Source: Bog-473 sp036502025 (GTDB taxonomy: Bacteria; Actinomycetota; Acidimicrobiia; Acidimicrobiales; RAAP-2). Taken from it: DNA of 64,000 nucleotides. The position numbers were made by a program, and so were the translations under genes. The notes under the pieces are model-generated. The model was not told where the DNA came from and ran no database searches. It saw only the letters and a program-made list of their open reading frames with translations. Position 1 is the stretch's first letter. Every line of letters begins with the position of its first letter. Shown here one piece after another: positions 17,914 through 26,639 of the stretch. The stretch lies in NCBI GenBank assembly GCA_036502025.1, contig DASXZJ010000120.1, forward strand, positions 1 to 64,000, given 5' to 3'.

Positions 17914-18662
17914 GCGAGGTCACCTGTGACGTGGTAGCCGACCACGTCGCGATGGTCTGTTTGCGTCGCCCACCCAACAACTTCTTCGACACCGAGCTCT
18001 TGAGCGAGTTGGCCGGCGTCTATGAGGAGATGGCGACGACAACCTGGTGCCGAGTGATCGTGCTGACCTCCGAAGGGCGGCACTTCTGCGCCGGTCTCGA
18101 TTTCGCGACCAACCGGCATCAGGACATCGCCGAGCTCTACGGCCATGCGCTCCGACTCTTCGCCGCCCCCCTCCCGGTGGTGGCTGCCGTGCAGGGCGCC
18201 GCGGTGGGGGGCGGGTTCGGGCTCGCCCTCTCCGCCGACTTCCGGATCGCCTCTCCCAGCAGCCGGTTCAGTGCCAACTTCGCTCGCTTGGGCTTCCATC
18301 ACGGGTTCGGGATGTCGGTGACGCTGCCCGCGGTGGCCGGTCGACAGGCGGCAGCGGACCTTCTCTACACCGGTCGCCGGGTCGGGGGAGCGGAGGCTCG
18401 GGCTCTGGGAATCTGCGACGACCTGGTTGCCGAGGACCACCTGCGGGAGGCGGCCACCACGCTCGCTCGTGCCATTGCTGCCTCGGGGCCACTGGCGGTC
18501 CGCTCCATCCGGTCCACTCTCCATGGTGACCTGGTGGAACGGTTGCGCTCGGCCATGGACCACGAGTGCACCGAGCAAGAGAGGCTGCGCCACACGGACG
18601 ACTTCGCCGAGGGGATCACAGCCAGTGCGGAACGCCGGGATCCGGATTTCTCCGGTGCGTGA
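17910..18662 (+). CDS. Enoyl-CoA hydratase/isomerase family protein
   Basis: The ATG at 17910 overlaps the GNAT stop; the product has 250 residues. Crotonase features include the oxyanion segments GRHFCAGLDF and QGAAVGGGFGLALSADF. The two catalytic glutamates of true hydratases are not at their usual places: SANFARLGFHHGFG has Asn and His there, so hydration is doubtful and another acyl-CoA reaction, such as isomerisation, is more likely. It is the second crotonase in the window and differs clearly from the one at 2441. Confidence 0.83.
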   Translation: MSEVTCDVVADHVAMVCLRRPPNNFFDTELLSELAGVYEEMATTTWCRVIVLTSEGRHFCAGLDFATNRHQDIAELYGHALRLFAAPLPVVAAVQGAAVGGGFGLALSADFRIASPSSRFSANFARLGFHHGFGMSVTLPAVAGRQAAADLLYTGRRVGGAEARALGICDDLVAEDHLREAATTLARAIAASGPLAVRSIRSTLHGDLVERLRSAMDHECTEQERLRHTDDFAEGITASAERRDPDFSGA

Positions 18663-18729
18663 CCGCTTCTCAACCAGGTAACTAGAGGGGCACTCGAACC
18701 AATTCCCCGCTTCGTGCGTCAAGGAGGGG

Positions 18730-18753
18730 AGGGAGGGTCGAGTCGCCCTCCCT
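18730..18753. other. 8-bp perfect hairpin between the crotonase and SIMPL genes
   Basis: AGGGAGGG (18730-18737) and CCCTCCCT (18746-18753) form a perfect stem around an 8-base loop. No T-run follows. It may stabilise or end the upstream transcript, or shape the leader of the gene at 18777. Confidence 0.45.
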
Positions 18754-18776
18754 GGTGAGCCAAGGAGAGGCGACGC

Positions 18777-19628
18777 ATGAGTGACGACACAGAGCCCGAC
18801 GTTCCGCAGGACGCGCCCCGAGGGGCCTGGCGGGGCAGCTCGACCACGGTGAGGTTCCTGGCGCCGGCCGTCGTGGTGGCCGTGGTGCTGGGGGCGGTGG
18901 CGCTCGGCCTCACCCTCACCTCCCCCGATGCCACGGCGTCAACCCACCCCGCCGTCACGTGCAGCTCGACCACGGCGAAGTTGACCGTGCAGGGCATGGG
19001 GCAGGCGACCGTGTCGCCCGACCTCCTGACGGTGGTTGTCGACGTCGATGCCTCCGGGCCGAGCGCCACCGAGGCCATGGCCTCGGACAACGTCAAGGTG
19101 ACCGGCGCCGTGGCCGCCTTCGAGGGCGGTGGTGTGGCGGGCAAGGACATCCAGACCTCCGGCCTGAGCCTTCAGCCCCAGTACGCCTACCCCAAGAGCG
19201 GTCCGATCGTGACCGGCTACGCGGTGACCAACTCGGTCACCGCCACTCTGCGCGACGTCAACAAGGCCGGGGCGGTGATCGACGCCGTGGTGGGCTCGGC
19301 CGGCAACGCCGTGCAGATCAACTCCATCTCGTTCTCGGTGGCGCACCCGAGCGGCACGGAAGACCTGGCCCGCTCGCGGGCCGTGACCCAAGCGGTGAGC
19401 CACGCCAAGGCGATGGCCACGGCCGCCGCCCGAGCCCTCGGTCCGGTGTGCTCCCTCACCGACCAGACCCGGTCAACGGCTCTTCCGTCCCTCAATCAGC
19501 AGGATTTTTCCGAGGCCGTTGGGAGCGCCGCCCCTGTCCCCGCGGTGCCGATCGAAACGGGATCGCAGACCGATTCGGCCCAGATCACCCTGGTCTACGC
19601 ACTCGAGCCTCTACCCACGCGGGGCTAG
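18777..19628 (+). CDS. SIMPL-domain (DUF541) membrane-anchored protein
   Basis: A 283-residue protein with a short acidic cytoplasmic N-terminus, one membrane segment (FLAPAVVVAVVLGAVALGLTL, broken here only by the expected small residues) and a large exported SIMPL domain. The domain begins LTVQGMGQATVSPDLLTVV and contains the typical late INSISFSVAHP and AVSHAKAMATAAARALG helices. Family members (for example the E. coli periplasmic YggE) are linked to stress tolerance, but the mechanism is unclear. AAGGAGAGG lies just upstream of the ATG. Confidence 0.82.
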   Translation: MSDDTEPDVPQDAPRGAWRGSSTTVRFLAPAVVVAVVLGAVALGLTLTSPDATASTHPAVTCSSTTAKLTVQGMGQATVSPDLLTVVVDVDASGPSATEAMASDNVKVTGAVAAFEGGGVAGKDIQTSGLSLQPQYAYPKSGPIVTGYAVTNSVTATLRDVNKAGAVIDAVVGSAGNAVQINSISFSVAHPSGTEDLARSRAVTQAVSHAKAMATAAARALGPVCSLTDQTRSTALPSLNQQDFSEAVGSAAPVPAVPIETGSQTDSAQITLVYALEPLPTRG

Positions 19629-19709
19629 GGCCTCCGCGGGGTGGGTAAAATCGCAGGAAGTAGGGTGACGCCACACCAGCTCTGACCCGGACGGCCCAAG
19701 GGGGATCCC

Positions 19710-20924
19710 ATGACACAGATAGCGCCCGTCAGCGACTGGGCGAGTGACTTTGACGTGCTCGACCCGCGGTACATCACCGATCCCTTCAGCATCTGGGACG
19801 ACTTGCGATCGACGTGCCCCATCGCCCACACCGACCGGCGGGTGAGCAGTTGGCTCCCGACCCGCTACGAGGACGTCACGGCCATCGCGCACGACATCGA
19901 GCATTTCAGCTCGCTCAGGGTGGCGGTGATCCCGGGCGGGGAGGACGACGAGCCGGACGAGAGCTTCGACGGCCCGAACCTCGAGTACGGTTTGCCGCCC
20001 ATCTCCGCCGACCCGCCGCTCCACACCTGGACCCGGCGCCTGTTGCTGCCGTGGTTCTCCCACCGGCGGGTCGAGGGGTACATCCCTCTGACCCGCGACC
20101 TCTGCCGGGGCCTCCTCGACGACCTGGCCGGCGCCGGCCATGCGGACGCCGCGGCCGACTACGCGCAGCAGATCCCGGTACGGGTGATCGCCCACATCCT
20201 GGGCGTGTCGACCGACATGTCCGACTCGTTCACGCTGTGGGTGCGCGACATCCTCGAGTTCGCCGATGATCCCGAACGCCGCCAGCGGGGCGCCGAGGGG
20301 TTGCTCAACTACTTCATCGCCCAGCTCGAGTACCGCCGGGCCAATCCCGGTGAGGATCTGCTGAGCGAGTTGCTGTCCACCGAGGTGGAGGGCAAGCCCT
20401 TGGACGACGGGATCATCCTCGGCATCGCCGCCCTGGTCCTGATCGCCGGGGTCGACACCACCTGGAGCGCCATCGGCTCGTCCTTGTGGCACCTCGCCAC
20501 CCACCCCGGGGACCAGAAGAGACTGGTGGCCGAGCCCGAACTGATGCCGACCGCCGTCGAGGAGCTCCTGCGGGCCTACTCGCCGGTGACCATGGCTCGG
20601 TTGGTGGTGCAGGACGTGGAGTTCGGTGGTTGCCCGATGAAAGAGGGGGACAAGGTGCTGATGAACTTCCCGGCGGCCAACCGCGACCCCGAGGCTTTCG
20701 AGAGCCCGGGCGAGGTGGTGCTGGATCGAGCCCACAATCGTCACGTTGCGTTCGGATCCGGGATTCACCGTTGTGCCGGGTCGAACCTGGCCCGGATGGA
20801 GCTGCAGGTGGCGCTGGAAGAGTGGCTCGAGCGGATTCCTGTCTTCGCGCTGGAAGAGGGCAAGGACATCGCCTGGGCTGGCGGTCAGGTCCGGGGGCCC
20901 CGCGTCCTGCCGGTGGTCTTTTGA
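19710..20924 (+). CDS. Cytochrome P450
   Basis: A soluble 404-residue bacterial P450. The I-helix oxygen-binding motif is in LIAGVDTTWSA, the K-helix ExxR in EELLRAYSP, and the heme-thiolate signature in FGSGIHRCAGSNLAR with the Cys ligand. It should hydroxylate a small hydrophobic substrate using electrons from the 3Fe-4S ferredoxin encoded immediately downstream, whose start overlaps its stop. No ferredoxin reductase is nearby. The substrate cannot be inferred. Confidence 0.92.
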   Translation: MTQIAPVSDWASDFDVLDPRYITDPFSIWDDLRSTCPIAHTDRRVSSWLPTRYEDVTAIAHDIEHFSSLRVAVIPGGEDDEPDESFDGPNLEYGLPPISADPPLHTWTRRLLLPWFSHRRVEGYIPLTRDLCRGLLDDLAGAGHADAAADYAQQIPVRVIAHILGVSTDMSDSFTLWVRDILEFADDPERRQRGAEGLLNYFIAQLEYRRANPGEDLLSELLSTEVEGKPLDDGIILGIAALVLIAGVDTTWSAIGSSLWHLATHPGDQKRLVAEPELMPTAVEELLRAYSPVTMARLVVQDVEFGGCPMKEGDKVLMNFPAANRDPEAFESPGEVVLDRAHNRHVAFGSGIHRCAGSNLARMELQVALEEWLERIPVFALEEGKDIAWAGGQVRGPRVLPVVF

Positions 20925-21118
20925 TGAAGATCCGGGTTGATCCTGACAAATGCCAGGGCCACGCCCGGTGCTACGGGCTGGCACCGGAGCTCTTCGACGT
21001 CGACGACTACGGGCAGGCGTCGGTGATCGTTGACGTCGTACCCAAGGAACTCGAGGACAAGGCACGGCTCGCCGTGGCCAACTGTCCCGAATATGCCATC
21101 GAAATCCTCAGCGACTAG
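20924..21118 (+). CDS. 3Fe-4S-type ferredoxin, P450 redox partner
   Basis: A 64-residue ferredoxin whose ATG overlaps the P450 stop. Cluster ligands are visible as CQGHARC and a later NCPE. The position that is Cys in 4Fe-4S ferredoxins is His here, as in many actinobacterial P450 partners. It probably passes electrons to the upstream P450. Confidence 0.9.
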   Translation: MKIRVDPDKCQGHARCYGLAPELFDVDDYGQASVIVDVVPKELEDKARLAVANCPEYAIEILSD

Positions 21119-21139
21119 TAATCGACCCAGCCAAGGCTG

Positions 21140-22042
21140 ATGCCCGGCGCGCGCCCGAGTGCCCCGTGCTGGTTCTCCCGGGCCCTCCATGTCCCGTACA
21201 CCGACGAGCACGTGGAGGTGGGAGATTGCGCCATCCATTACCTGGCCATGGGTGACCCAGGTCGGCGGGGACTCGTGTTCGTCCATGGTGGTGGTGCGCA
21301 CGCGCACTGGTGGCGCCCGGTGGCCGCGACGTTCGCGCCGGAGCTCAGGGTGCTTGCCCTCGACCTCTCGGGCCATGGCGACAGCGGGCATCGTGCCGTC
21401 TATGCGCTGGAGCAGTGGACCGACGAGGTAGTGGCGGTGGCGGCGGACGGGGGCATCGACGGGCTGCCCGTCATCATCGGCCACAGCATGGGAGGCTTCG
21501 TCACCATCGCCACGGCGGCCCGACATGGCGACTCCGTCGACGGGGTCATCGTGTGCGACTCACCGGTGGCTGAGATGGATCCCGAGATCAGCGCCTTCCA
21601 CCTCCGGGAGGCTTTCGGGCGGCCCCGGACGTATCCCGACCTGGAGGATGCGGTACGGCACTTCCGCACCGTGCCCGCCCAGGAGCACTACCTCGACTAC
21701 GTGATCGACTACGTGGCGCGCCACTCCCTCAAAGCCGTGGAAGGCGGCTGGCAGTGGAAGTTCGACCGGCGGATCTTCGAGCAGTTCGGGGCGGGCATGC
21801 GCTCGATCGCCGCGCCCTTCCTCGAAGACGTGGAATGCCGGCTGGCGCTCCTCCGTTCAGAGTTCGGCCTGGTCACACCGGACATTGGCGCATCCATGTA
21901 CGAGAAACTGGGCCGGGTCACGCCCGTCATCGAGATCCCCGAGGCCGGCCACCACGCCATGCTCGACCAGCCCCTGATCCTGCTGACGGCGTTGCGCACT
22001 CTGCTGGCTGATTGGGACCATTCCGAGCCGCATCACCGCTGA
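21140..22042 (+). CDS. Alpha/beta-hydrolase
   Basis: This 300-residue cytoplasmic hydrolase shows the oxyanion strand VFVHGGGAHAHWW, LDLSGHGDS, nucleophile elbow IGHSMGGFVT (Ser), and a terminal His in PEAGHHAMLDQP. It starts 21 bases after the ferredoxin and may act on the P450 product or an ester or lactone precursor, making a P450-ferredoxin-hydrolase unit. It is convergent with the MFS transporter gene. The substrate is unknown. Confidence 0.85.
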   Translation: MPGARPSAPCWFSRALHVPYTDEHVEVGDCAIHYLAMGDPGRRGLVFVHGGGAHAHWWRPVAATFAPELRVLALDLSGHGDSGHRAVYALEQWTDEVVAVAADGGIDGLPVIIGHSMGGFVTIATAARHGDSVDGVIVCDSPVAEMDPEISAFHLREAFGRPRTYPDLEDAVRHFRTVPAQEHYLDYVIDYVARHSLKAVEGGWQWKFDRRIFEQFGAGMRSIAAPFLEDVECRLALLRSEFGLVTPDIGASMYEKLGRVTPVIEIPEAGHHAMLDQPLILLTALRTLLADWDHSEPHHR

Positions 22043-22059
22043 GCCGGGCGGCCTCGCCG

Positions 22060-23547
22060 CTACAGGGGGCCGAGGATTCCTTGCTCTTCGGGCGCCGGGT
22101 CTTTCGAGCTGCGGATGAGGGCAACGGCGGCGATGGCAGCTGCGGCCAGGACGACGGCGCTGAATTCGAAGGCCGTCGTGTAGCCGTGCACCGCACCGGC
22201 CGCCACCGCGGTCACCGAATGGCCGTGGGTGGCCAGGTAGGACACGGTGGCCGAGGTGGCGATGGTGTTGATCAGCGCGGCGCCGAGTGAGCTTCCGGTC
22301 TGTTGGGTGGCGTTGACCAGGGCGCTGGCCACACCGGCATCCTCGGGCTGGACGCCGAAGAGCGAGGTGCTGCTCATGGCCACGAAGGCGAGTCCCATGC
22401 CGAGACTCACGATCACTTCCGCCGGGAGGACGTGCAGCGCGTACGCCGAGTGGACTCCAATCGTGGTGAACAGGCCCAGTCCGATCGCGGCCATGGTGAG
22501 CCCGGTCATCAAGACGGCGCGCGGCCCGAAGCGGGGCAGGTACCGGCTGGCCAGGGTGGCTCCTCCGATGATCCCCGCCGAGAACGGCACGAAGGCGAAG
22601 CCGCTCTTCATGGCGGAGTAGCCCAGCGTGCCCTGGAAGTAATAGGTCAGAGACAAGAAAGTGCCCAACATGGCGATGCCCACCAGAAGCGAAGTGAGGA
22701 ACGAACCGCCCCGGTTCCGGTCCAGCACAATCCGGAGTGGGAGGAGTGGGTGGTCGGCGTGCTGCTCGATGAGCACGAACGCCGTGAGCATCACCACCGC
22801 GATGCCGAAGAGCATGAGGGTGGTCGACGAGGTCCAGCCGTCTAGTCCGGCCTTGGTGAACCCGTAGACGAGAGCCAGGAGGCCGCCGGTGACCGTGATG
22901 GCCCCTGGGATGTCGTAGCCATGGCGAACCGGGCTGCGGCTCTCGGTGACGAAGCGTGCGGCCGCGAAGGCGGCCACGATGGCGATCGGCACGTTGATGA
23001 GCAGCGTCCAACGCCACGACGCGTACTGCGTCAGTGCGCCTCCGAGGATGAGGCCGATGGCGGCGCCGCCGCCGGCAATCCCGCCGTAGACGGCGAAGGC
23101 CCGCGCCCGTTCCTTGGGCTCGGTGAAGGCCACGGTGAGGAGCGAGAGGGCCGCCGGCGCCATGATGGCCGCGAAGGCTCCCTGCAGGGCCCGAGCACTG
23201 AAGAGCATGGCCGAGTTCTGGGCCAGGCCGCCCAGGGCCGAGGCACCGGCGAAGCCGATCAGGCTGATGAGGAACATCCGCTTGCGGCCCAGGTAGTCGG
23301 CGATCCGCCCGCCCAAGAGGAGGAGACCGGCGAAGGCCAGGGTATAGGCGGTCAGCATCCACTGACGGTTGGCCGTCGAGATGTGCAATGAGCGTTGGGC
23401 CGAGGGCAGGGCGATGATGACCACTGAAGCGTCGAGGACCACCATCAGCTGGGCCACGGCGATCACCGCCAGGGCGCGGAACCGCTTGGGATCCGCCGCC
23501 GGCGGGAGCTCGAGCTCGAGTTGTGCCTGGTCAAGGGTGGCTGTCAT
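22060..23547 (-). CDS. MFS drug efflux transporter, DHA2 (14-helix) family
   Basis: From the ATG at 23547, preceded by CAGGAGAAACC, the product is 495 residues. It starts with the DHA2 signature VAQLMVVLDASVVIIALPS and contains the motif A-like GGRIADYLGRKRMF loop and about 14 hydrophobic segments. It exports drugs or other hydrophobic compounds with proton exchange. It is divergent from a TetR-family gene with an imperfect palindrome between them, so local TetR repression is likely. The open frame to 24033 upstream lacks transporter features and was not used. Confidence 0.9.
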   Translation of the reverse strand: MTATLDQAQLELELPPAADPKRFRALAVIAVAQLMVVLDASVVIIALPSAQRSLHISTANRQWMLTAYTLAFAGLLLLGGRIADYLGRKRMFLISLIGFAGASALGGLAQNSAMLFSARALQGAFAAIMAPAALSLLTVAFTEPKERARAFAVYGGIAGGGAAIGLILGGALTQYASWRWTLLINVPIAIVAAFAAARFVTESRSPVRHGYDIPGAITVTGGLLALVYGFTKAGLDGWTSSTTLMLFGIAVVMLTAFVLIEQHADHPLLPLRIVLDRNRGGSFLTSLLVGIAMLGTFLSLTYYFQGTLGYSAMKSGFAFVPFSAGIIGGATLASRYLPRFGPRAVLMTGLTMAAIGLGLFTTIGVHSAYALHVLPAEVIVSLGMGLAFVAMSSTSLFGVQPEDAGVASALVNATQQTGSSLGAALINTIATSATVSYLATHGHSVTAVAAGAVHGYTTAFEFSAVVLAAAAIAAVALIRSSKDPAPEEQGILGPL

Positions 23548-23660
23548 TGGTTTCTCCTGGTGCTGGTCGTCGCGCCGTGGACCGGGTTCACTTCGACAAA
23601 AGGTCTCGCTTTGATCACCCGTTTGCCGTACAATCGGAGCGTTGGTTCCACTTAGACTAT

Positions 23661-23678
23661 ACGGAACACACGCTCCGT
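23661..23678. promoter_or_regulatory. Candidate TetR operator between the MFS and TetR genes
   Basis: ACGGAACACACGCTCCGT is an imperfect palindrome with arms ACGGA/TCCGT. A further CGGAGCG at 23635-23641 is inverted relative to CGCTCCG at 23671-23677. Both lie in the 156-base divergent region, an AT-richer spot suited to overlapping promoters. The assignment to the adjacent TetR gene is inference. Confidence 0.45.
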
Positions 23679-23703
23679 TTGTCAACGGGGAGGGAGATTT
23701 ATT

Positions 23704-24321
23704 TTGGGACCGAAGCCGGAGACCACCGACGCCAGGTGTGACGGGCTGAGCCACGAGGCGGTTCGCCCCCAGCGGGCGGATGCGCTGCGCAACCGCGCCC
23801 GCGTGCTCGAGGCCGCCGAGGTGGTGTTCGCCGCCGAAGGGCTGGCCGTCCCCGTCGACGTCATCGCGGAGAAGGCGGGCGTCGGTGTGGGGACGCTCTA
23901 TCGGCACTTCCCCACCAAGGAGAAACTGTTCGAGGCCATCCTGCTCGAACGCATCACCGAGGTCACACACGATGCCCGGGCCCGTCTGGAATGCGATGAC
24001 CCCGGGTCGGCGTTCTTCGGTTTCCTCGAACATCTGGTTGAGGAAAGCGTGCTCAAGCGGGATCTCATCATGGCGTTAGCCGATGCCGGCATCGAGTTCG
24101 AGGTTGCCGTGGCCGACGCCAAGCAGGACCTCGAGGCCGCCGTCAACGATCTCCTCCAGGCGGCCCAGCGAGTCGGTGCCGTGCGTGCCGACGTCACCTC
24201 GGCGATCGTGCTCTCCCTCATCGGCGCCACCTGCATGGCGACTGACCGCCCGCCGCACCTGGGCGTGCAGGCGTGCGACATGTTGGCCATCGTGTGCGAC
24301 GGGCTACGGGCGACCAGCTGA
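23704..24321 (+). CDS. TetR-family transcriptional regulator
   Basis: About 205 residues, with a TTG start at 23704 the only plausible start before the DNA-binding domain. The N-terminal HTH is typical: RVLEAAEVVFAAEGLAVPVD then GVGVGTLYRHFPTKEKLF. The C-terminal ligand domain resembles the SbtR-like group. It probably represses the divergent MFS pump and itself through the palindrome at 23661. The inducer is unknown. Confidence 0.85.
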   Translation: MGPKPETTDARCDGLSHEAVRPQRADALRNRARVLEAAEVVFAAEGLAVPVDVIAEKAGVGVGTLYRHFPTKEKLFEAILLERITEVTHDARARLECDDPGSAFFGFLEHLVEESVLKRDLIMALADAGIEFEVAVADAKQDLEAAVNDLLQAAQRVGAVRADVTSAIVLSLIGATCMATDRPPHLGVQACDMLAIVCDGLRATS

Positions 24322-24329
24322 GAAGACGC

Positions 24330-25226
24330 TCAGGCTGGGCGGGCCACCTCGTCGAGCCACTCGAGCACGCGGGGGGCTCGCGGTCCGAGTTGACCGCGGC
24401 GGGTCTCACCGATCGGTGCCCGTAGCCATGCCGCCAGGTCCCGGGCCCGGTCGGGCCGACGGGTCAGTCCCGAAAGCGGAGCCATCTGCACCCGGATGGT
24501 GAACAGGATGGCCCCCGTGAATGGAAGGCGTCGCAGCGTCTGGCGTTCGCTGCGCAGCCACCACGGTGAGCCGGCGTCGAATTGGGACGGGTCGAGGGTG
24601 GGCGTCGGGGCCCAGAGCAGCAGCGTCGGCCACAGTGAGAGGTTCCGGCGCCAGACCGGCTTCTCGGGTACCAGCCGCTCGAAGAAGCGATCGACCCGTG
24701 AGGCCAGCTCCTCAGCGAAGTAGGGCACCGGTTGGTGCACGATCGAGGTCGGGCGGCCCAGTTTCTCGGGGAGAGCCCAGAAGCTGGGGAAGCAGAGGAT
24801 GGCGCCTTCAAGGTGCCACGCGCCGTCGTGGTGCACCATAAGGCAGAGGTCCTCTTGGACCAGGGCGCCGGCCCGGGCCAACGGGTGGGTTTCCCCTGTC
24901 TCGGGCAAGCTGATACTCGGAGCGGTGAGCAACCATTGCTCAACCAGATCGGCTGCTTCCTCGGCGGGCTGATGCGCCCAGGGGGTGCAGGCCATCACGT
25001 GGTCTCGCTGCTCGGTCAGCAGCCGGCGGCGCAGCGCGATTTCCTCGGGCGCCAGGTGGTCACGTCGCAGCCAGTCACCGTCGGCCAACGCGTGCGTTCC
25101 CATGCGGACGTGCCCGCCGCCGACCGTCAGGTCCACCTCGTCAAGCCAGGCCGGAGCCGGGTCCAGGAGGTAGCCGGCCGGATCGGGCGCGTACGAACGG
25201 AGAACCTCAGGGGTGGGCGCGCTCAG
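24330..25226 (-). CDS. DUF3445 / heme-dependent oxidative N-demethylase-like protein
   Basis: The ~298-residue protein matches DUF3445 by overall layout: LDEVDLTVGGGHVRMGTHAL, a central RRLLTEQRDHVMACTP helix, ALVQEDLCLMVHHDG, the IVHQPVPYF segment and RRNLSLWPTLLLW. Members of this family include heme enzymes that oxidatively remove N-methyl groups. The start is unclear: no ATG/GTG fits well, and the CTG at 25226 would overlap the upstream SDR stop as CTGA, mimicking the coupling seen elsewhere here; an in-frame GTG further upstream would overlap the SDR gene by ~100 bases. Co-transcription with the SDR and TetR genes is likely. Confidence 0.75.
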   Translation of the reverse strand: MSAPTPEVLRSYAPDPAGYLLDPAPAWLDEVDLTVGGGHVRMGTHALADGDWLRRDHLAPEEIALRRRLLTEQRDHVMACTPWAHQPAEEAADLVEQWLLTAPSISLPETGETHPLARAGALVQEDLCLMVHHDGAWHLEGAILCFPSFWALPEKLGRPTSIVHQPVPYFAEELASRVDRFFERLVPEKPVWRRNLSLWPTLLLWAPTPTLDPSQFDAGSPWWLRSERQTLRRLPFTGAILFTIRVQMAPLSGLTRRPDRARDLAAWLRAPIGETRRGQLGPRAPRVLEWLDEVARPA

Positions 25227-25975
25227 CGCGATGGCCTCTCCCGACGGCTCCCCGCTCCGAAGGAGTCGATCGGGCTGTGCAGTGACAGCCCGCCGTCGCA
25301 GTCCAGGACCTGGCCGGTCACCCACTCCATCTGGTGCAATGAGTGAATCGAGTGGGCGATGTCCTCCGCCTCGCCGAGGCGACCCAGCGCGGTACGCGCC
25401 GCCACCGCGTCGAGCCAGGATGAGCCTTCGGCGGCCCGGCCCAGCATCGGGGTCCGGGTCACGCCGGGCGCCACCGCATTGACCCGGATGCCCGCGTGTC
25501 CCCACTCGCACGCGGCCACCTGGACGATCATGCTGAGCGCGGCCTTCGACGCGCCGTACAGGCCCATGGCGCGATCGATCAGATGCGCGCTGATGCTGGA
25601 CGTGGCCACCATCGAACCCGGCTGCGACGCGCGCAGCATGACCGAGGCCAGCGCCCGCATGCACAGCCAGGGTCCCCGGGCGTTGATTCCCATGACCCGA
25701 TCCCACTCGTCGGGGCCGGCGTCGACCAGGAGGCCGGCATGACCGATGCCCGCGGTGATGGTGACCCAGCGCGGGATCCCGGCCTGCGCCAGCGTCTCGT
25801 CGGTCGCCCGCGTGATCTCCTCGGGCTGGCCGACGTCGCAATGGATGTCGTAGGCGCCGCTGACGTCCCAGACCGTGACGGGAATGTCCCTCTCCCGGTA
25901 GAGCTCGACAACGGCCGCCCCGATGCCCGAGCCGCCCCCGATCACCAGCGCGTTGGCCTGCCCGTGCGAACTCAT
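25223..25975 (-). CDS. Short-chain dehydrogenase/reductase
   Basis: A 250-residue SDR with the Rossmann motif VIGGGSGIGAAV, catalytic Ser in ATSSISAHL and YxxxK in YGASKAALS. Cofactor preference is not obvious, but VWDVSG with Asp after the second strand favours NAD. The start overlaps the TetR stop (ATGA), and the gene precedes the N-demethylase-like gene, giving a three-gene unit. The substrate is unknown. Confidence 0.88.
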   Translation of the reverse strand: MSSHGQANALVIGGGSGIGAAVVELYRERDIPVTVWDVSGAYDIHCDVGQPEEITRATDETLAQAGIPRWVTITAGIGHAGLLVDAGPDEWDRVMGINARGPWLCMRALASVMLRASQPGSMVATSSISAHLIDRAMGLYGASKAALSMIVQVAACEWGHAGIRVNAVAPGVTRTPMLGRAAEGSSWLDAVAARTALGRLGEAEDIAHSIHSLHQMEWVTGQVLDCDGGLSLHSPIDSFGAGSRRERPSR

Positions 25976-26562
25976 GCGACTCCTCTCTGGACCAGCCCGT
26001 CGAGGACGATATGCGAGAGCAGGTCGGCCAGCTCGCCGACGGAGCCCCGGCGCGCCGGCGTGATGCCGTTGAGCCCCGTTGTGGTGACCGCCCCGAGGAT
26101 GGCGATGGCCGCCAGCCGCGGCTGGCGGATGGGGCCCAGGGAACCGTCCCGGTCGCCCTCGCGCAGGAGTTCGGTCACCGGGCCGAGGAACGATGCCTCC
26201 ACGCGGCTGGCGATCTCGGGGAGGCGGGCCGCCCGGCCGAGGTCGAACTGGAGGGCGCGGCTGGCCGTCGGGTAGCGGGCGAACACGTCGAGGTGGGCCA
26301 GGATCACGGCGCGCAGTCGCTCGGCGGCCGAACCAGGTCCTGAGGCGGCGACGGTGACCGCGGCCTGCACCTCGTTGAGCACCTTGCCGAAGAGGAAGGC
26401 CAGGATCTCCTCCTTGCCGGTGAAGTAGTAGTAGAGGGTCGCCTTGGGGATGCCGGTGGCCGCGGCGACGTCCTCCATCTTGGTGCCGTCGAGTCCGCGT
26501 TCGGCAATGAGGTCGGCCGCTCCCATGAGCTTGGTCTCCATGTGCCCCGGTATCGGTCGCAC
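25972..26562 (-). CDS. TetR-family transcriptional regulator
   Basis: 196 residues from a GTG at 26562, or 189 from the ATG at 26541. The HTH is in KMEDVAAATGIPKATLYYYFTGKEEIL, and a TetR_C-like ligand domain follows. It is the first gene of the minus-strand unit with SDR and DUF3445 and is divergent from the VOC/BVMO unit. A perfect palindrome at 26601-26617 lies between the two start sites, so it likely controls both directions. Confidence 0.88.
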   Translation of the reverse strand: MRPIPGHMETKLMGAADLIAERGLDGTKMEDVAAATGIPKATLYYYFTGKEEILAFLFGKVLNEVQAAVTVAASGPGSAAERLRAVILAHLDVFARYPTASRALQFDLGRAARLPEIASRVEASFLGPVTELLREGDRDGSLGPIRQPRLAAIAILGAVTTTGLNGITPARRGSVGELADLLSHIVLDGLVQRGVA

Positions 26563-26600
26563 GGCTTCCTCCCCGGCGTGGCGCCACGCGCCGCCTGGAC

Positions 26601-26617
26601 TTAGACTTAAAGTCTAA
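26601..26617. promoter_or_regulatory. Perfect 17-base palindrome, probable TetR operator
   Basis: TTAGACTT and AAGTCTAA are exact inverted arms around one A. The site is AT-rich in a high-GC context and sits 39 bases upstream of the TetR start and 23 bases upstream of the VOC start. Its length and symmetry fit a TetR dimer site that blocks both promoters. Confidence 0.7.
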
Positions 26618-26639
26618 ACTCTCAATCGGAGGATGTGCG

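Noticed and set aside
19611..21065. 484-codon minus-strand frame opposite the P450 and ferredoxin
   Set aside because: It is antisense to two genes with clear motifs, is rich in His, Gly, Arg and Pro as expected from high-GC shadow frames, and shows no domain.
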